Of a DNA stretch of 64,000 nucleotides, positions 61,565-64,000 are shown piece after piece (position 1 is the stretch's first letter; every line of letters starts with the position of its first letter). Both the position numbers and the translations under genes were made by a program. The notes below the pieces were generated by a model that worked only from the letters and a program-made list of their open reading frames with translations, was not told the origin of the DNA and did not search any database. The DNA is from Lachnospiraceae bacterium (GTDB lineage Bacteria; Bacillota; Clostridia; Lachnospirales; Lachnospiraceae): assembly GCA_017463255.1 (NCBI GenBank), contig JAFTPP010000013.1, positions 146,882 through 210,881 on the forward strand, in the 5' to 3' direction.

Positions 61565-62248
61565 TTATCTGTTGTTGATTAATTTGGTTAATTCAACAGG
61601 ATCAACGATTTTGCCGTCTTTGTAAACACGCATGTTACCTGAAGCGATTTCGTCGATAAGGATTACTTCATCATTGTTGTAACCGAATTCAAATTTAATA
61701 TCCCAAAGGTCAAGACCGATTGATTTTAAATCGTCAGCAACAATCTTAGTAATTTTTAATGTCTGTTCCTTCATGCTTTCAAACATAGCAGGAGTCATAA
61801 TACCTAATGCTGCAAGACCTTCGCCTGTTACAAGTGGATCGCCTAATGCATCATTTTTAAATGTACATTCTACATATCCGCCTTCTAAAACAGTACCATC
61901 AGCAATATATTCGCCATATCTGCGGATGAAGCTTCCGGTTGCAACTAAACGGCAGATTACTTCAAGACCATGACCAAATACGGTAGCAGGAAGAACTTCC
62001 ATAGTAGCATTGTCTACGTCAGCGCCAACATAATGTGTTTTAATTCCGGCTTCTTTTAATAATTCAAAGTAATGGATTGATGTGATAAGGTTTGCTTTAC
62101 CGATACCCTCGATTGTAAGGCCAACGCTGTTTTCGCCCGGATCAAATACGCCGTCTTTTCCAGTACAGTCGTCTTTGAATTTAAGCATTACATTACCATT
62201 GTCAAGGCTGTATACGTCTTTTGTTTTTCCTTCATAAATCTTTTTCAT
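61565..62248 (-). CDS. purC: Phosphoribosylaminoimidazole-succinocarboxamide synthase
   Basis: A 227-residue cytoplasmic enzyme that joins aspartate to CAIR in purine synthesis (SAICAR synthase). [20 protein letters not shown] (ATP loop), [50 protein letters not shown] and [18 protein letters not shown] are the recognised family motifs, in the short clostridial form. GAGGAGA precedes the ATG. It lies divergent from guaA, another purine gene, and could be controlled with it. Confidence 0.95.
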   Translation of the reverse strand: MKKIYEGKTKDVYSLDNGNVMLKFKDDCTGKDGVFDPGENSVGLTIEGIGKANLITSIHYFELLKEAGIKTHYVGADVDNATMEVLPATVFGHGLEVICRLVATGSFIRRYGEYIADGTVLEGGYVECTFKNDALGDPLVTGEGLAALGIMTPAMFESMKEQTLKITKIVADDLKSIGLDLWDIKFEFGYNNDEVILIDEIASGNMRVYKDGKIVDPVELTKLINNR

Positions 62249-62368
62249 CGTTTTAATCTCCTCTAAAGTTTAAAGATAACACAATTACTTTATATCAATT
62301 TTTTTAAGATGTAAATATTTTTTTTATTCCAAATGAAAAAAAATCTTTTCTATGGGAATAATTTGTAC

Positions 62369-62508
62369 TATAATGTGTTCGTGATTCACATGGGAGCCGG
62401 ATAAACAGTATGGTGGTTGTTCAGTTCCGGGGAGCATAAAGTATTATTTTTTTACGTAAATCAGAGACTGCTCTAGAAGCAGGACGAAGAAAGGCATGGT
62501 TTATTAAG
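62369..62508 (+). promoter_or_regulatory. guaA promoter and structured 5' leader
   Basis: TATAAT at 62369-62374 (weak -35), then about 128 bases of leader before guaA. The leader can fold: CCGGA with TCCGG around AACAG/TTGTT (near 62397-62434), and CTGCT / AGCAG around TCTAG near the ribosome site. I find no match to a known purine, PRPP or ZTP riboswitch by eye, but this length of folded leader ahead of a purine gene is suspicious. No terminator T-run follows the folds except a T8 near 62448. Confidence 0.45.
62496..62507 (+). other. Three-codon leader ORF (ATG GTT TAT TAA)
   Basis: It sits at 62496-62507 directly behind GAAGAAAGG, closer to that ribosome site than the guaA ATG (62509, 14 bases away), and its stop is one base before the guaA ATG. 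A ribosome may terminate here and restart at guaA. Confidence 0.4.
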
Positions 62509-63801
62509 ATGAAACAAGACATGATTGTAATTCTGGACTTAGGTAGTACAGAGAACACGGTAATCGCAAGACAGATTCGTGATTTGGGTGTGTATAGTGA
62601 GATTCATCCACATGACATTACACCGGACGAATTAAAAGCACTCAATAATGTAAAGGGAATTATCTTAAACGGTGGTGTTAACAGAGTAGTTGATGGAGTA
62701 GAAATCGACGTTAATCCTGCAATTTATGATTGCGGTTATCCGATGATGGCCATTGATCATGCACCGGCAAAATGTGCTGAGAAGTATGATACCCTTCCTG
62801 ATGAAGCTACTGTTAAAACTTTCTTATTTGATACATGTAAAGCAGAAGCAAACTGGAATATGAAGAATTTCATTGAAGACCAGGTGGAAATCGTACGTCG
62901 TCAGGTTGGAGACAAAAAAGTATTACTTGCTTTGTCAGGCGGTGTAGATTCATCTGTTGTGGCAGCTTTGTTATTAAAAGCCATCGGTAAACAGCTCGTA
63001 TGTGTTCATGTAAATCATGGTCTTATGCGTAAAAATGAATCAGAAAATGTTATAGAAGTTTTCCGCAATCAGTTAAATGCAAATCTTATCTATGTGGATG
63101 CTACAGACAGATTCCTTGATAAACTTGCAGGAGTTGCTGATCCGGAACAGAAGAGAAAGATTATTGGTGGAGAATTTATCCGCGTATTCGAAGAAGAAGC
63201 AAGAAAGCTGGAAGGCATCGACTTCTTAGGACAGGGTACGATTTATCCTGACATTATCGAATCAGGTACAAAGACTGCAAAATGTGTTAAATCTCATCAC
63301 AATGTAGGAGGACTTCCTGAAGACCTTCAGTTTGAATTAGTTGAACCTCTTGCACAGCTTTTCAAAGATGAAGTTCGTGCTTGCGGTGTTGAATTAGGAC
63401 TTCCTGCAGAAATGGTATATCGTCAGCCATTCCCGGGTCCGGGACTTGGGGTACGTTGCCTCGGTGCTATCACAAGAGAACGCCTTGCAGCTTTGAGAGA
63501 GTCTGATGCAATTCTTCGCGAAGAATTTGCAAAAGCAGGCCTTGATAAGAAGGTATGGCAGTATTTTACTGTAATCCCTGATTTCAAAGCTGTTGGTGTA
63601 AGAGACAATGCAAGAAGCATGGGCTACATGGTAGTTATCCGTGCTGTAAATACAATTGATGCCATGACAGCTTCCATCGAAAGACTTGATTACGACTTCC
63701 TTGAGAAAGTAGTGGCAAGAATCACTGATGAAGTAAAGAGCGTTTCCAGAGTATGTTATGAACTTACTCCAAAGCCTGTGGCTACGATTGAGTTTGAATA
63801 A
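62509..63801 (+). CDS. guaA: GMP synthase with shortened, catalytically impaired glutaminase domain
   Basis: A 430-residue enzyme (usual GuaA about 510-525). The ATP-pyrophosphatase domain is intact: SGGVDSS at 143-149, VHVNHGLMRKNES, then FLGQGTIYPDIIESG, and the dimerisation domain RQPFPGPGLGVRCLGAITR to the end. The N-terminal class I glutaminase is only about 110 residues long. It starts correctly (VILDLGSTENTVIARQIRDL), has GGVNRVVDG, but GYPMMAIDHAPAKC replaces the usual CYG nucleophile segment, and the region with the His and Glu is missing. It would need free ammonia or another protein. The ATG at 62509 follows a 3-codon leader ORF. Confidence 0.9.
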   Translation: MKQDMIVILDLGSTENTVIARQIRDLGVYSEIHPHDITPDELKALNNVKGIILNGGVNRVVDGVEIDVNPAIYDCGYPMMAIDHAPAKCAEKYDTLPDEATVKTFLFDTCKAEANWNMKNFIEDQVEIVRRQVGDKKVLLALSGGVDSSVVAALLLKAIGKQLVCVHVNHGLMRKNESENVIEVFRNQLNANLIYVDATDRFLDKLAGVADPEQKRKIIGGEFIRVFEEEARKLEGIDFLGQGTIYPDIIESGTKTAKCVKSHHNVGGLPEDLQFELVEPLAQLFKDEVRACGVELGLPAEMVYRQPFPGPGLGVRCLGAITRERLAALRESDAILREEFAKAGLDKKVWQYFTVIPDFKAVGVRDNARSMGYMVVIRAVNTIDAMTASIERLDYDFLEKVVARITDEVKSVSRVCYELTPKPVATIEFE

Positions 63802-63880
63802 GGAGTAGTGTTAATGGGCAAAGCAAATTAGCCTGTAGGGGCAAAAATGATTAGCCTCAACAACCGAATAAAAAATAAGT

Positions 63881-63934
63881 AACAGACCTTGCAATGAGCC
63901 AATCAAATTCCTCGTTTCAAGGTCTGTTTTTATC
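63881..63934 (+). terminator. Terminator after guaA
   Basis: AACAGACCTTG (63881-63891) pairs with CAAGGTCTGTT (63918-63928), long loop, T5. The gap 63802-64000 has nothing else I can support apart from a 5-codon frame (ATGGGCAAAGCAAATTAG). Confidence 0.8.
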
Positions 63935-64000
63935 TTTATCAAATGTGGCCCCAGTTTATGTTTTGATTTTTGTGGCAACTAGTTTGTATATATGTTATAA

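Noticed and set aside
62381..62508. Known purine, PRPP or ZTP riboswitch before guaA
   Set aside because: No consensus core was found by eye, so it was only listed as a foldable leader.

Overview
The window looks like chromosomal DNA of an anaerobic, endospore-forming low-GC Firmicute, most likely a Lachnospiraceae-type Clostridium relative. The support is a SpoIIID regulator, a CotJ spore-coat operon, a MurE with the DNPR motif of meso-diaminopimelate enzymes next to dapF, many FKBP/TlpA/GH43-type lipoproteins, CheY and HD-GYP signalling genes, AT-rich intergenic DNA and strong AGGAGG ribosome binding sites. No rRNA, tRNA, CRISPR array, transposase or integrase was recognised.

Layout. 1-5.2 kb is core: the 3' part of ispE, a GntR regulator, murI, a DUF1934 protein and an FKBP-type lipoprotein. 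5.36-5.79 kb is an array of 54-bp tandem repeats. 5.9-9.6 kb (minus strand) holds murE, dapF and a cystathionine lyase/synthase-type enzyme. 9.8-12.9 kb carries an AraC regulator, a membrane protein with a worn-out GGDEF domain and a GH1 glycosidase. 13.0-13.4 kb is a ParE-type toxin-antitoxin pair. 13.6-19.6 kb has a phosphotransferase-like protein, then a hybrid histidine kinase whose stop is followed 4 bases later by a GH43 arabinanase-like lipoprotein.

19.8-35 kb is accessory. It has a GNAT acetyltransferase, a PD-(D/E)XK-like protein, a DUF3990/XRE pair behind a large palindromic operator, two GT-C-type glycosyltransferase paralogues, and a block bounded by two 206-bp direct repeats (204/206 identical, 7,207 bp apart). 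Each repeat contains a terminator plus the first part of spoIIID. The left spoIIID copy is truncated and the right one is complete. The block carries an XRE-methyltransferase fusion with a TIM-barrel isomerase, two unrecognised genes, and an RloA/RloB (AbiL-like) anti-phage pair.

35-38 kb (minus strand) holds a DUF2971 protein, a Nudix hydrolase and cotJA-JB (fused) with cotJC. 37.8-47.6 kb has an amidohydrolase, an XRE-TPR regulator overlapping an ABC exporter, an AraC regulator divergent from an isomerase-oxidoreductase-permease operon with a 10-bp inverted repeat between them, and a redox cluster (TlpA lipoprotein, 50-residue CxxC protein, membrane ferredoxin) ending in an aldo/keto reductase remnant. 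47.7-51.7 kb has CheY with a CheX-like partner, an AI-2E-type permease and an HD-GYP protein. 51.8-61.5 kb reads as one operon: a beta-lactamase-fold hydrolase, a 1398-residue membrane-anchored vWA protein, a 607-residue Ig/FN3-like surface protein, a ThuA-like protein, an isomerase and a DUF1624 acetyltransferase. The window closes with purC (minus) and a guaA whose glutaminase domain is shortened and has no catalytic Cys.

The observations I would follow first are the spoIIID-flanked island, the DUF3990/XRE palindrome, the vWA/Ig surface pair, the vestigial GuaA glutaminase domain, the minisatellite, and the GT-C paralogue with D34 replaced by G34. All calls come from reading the sequence; no database search was run.
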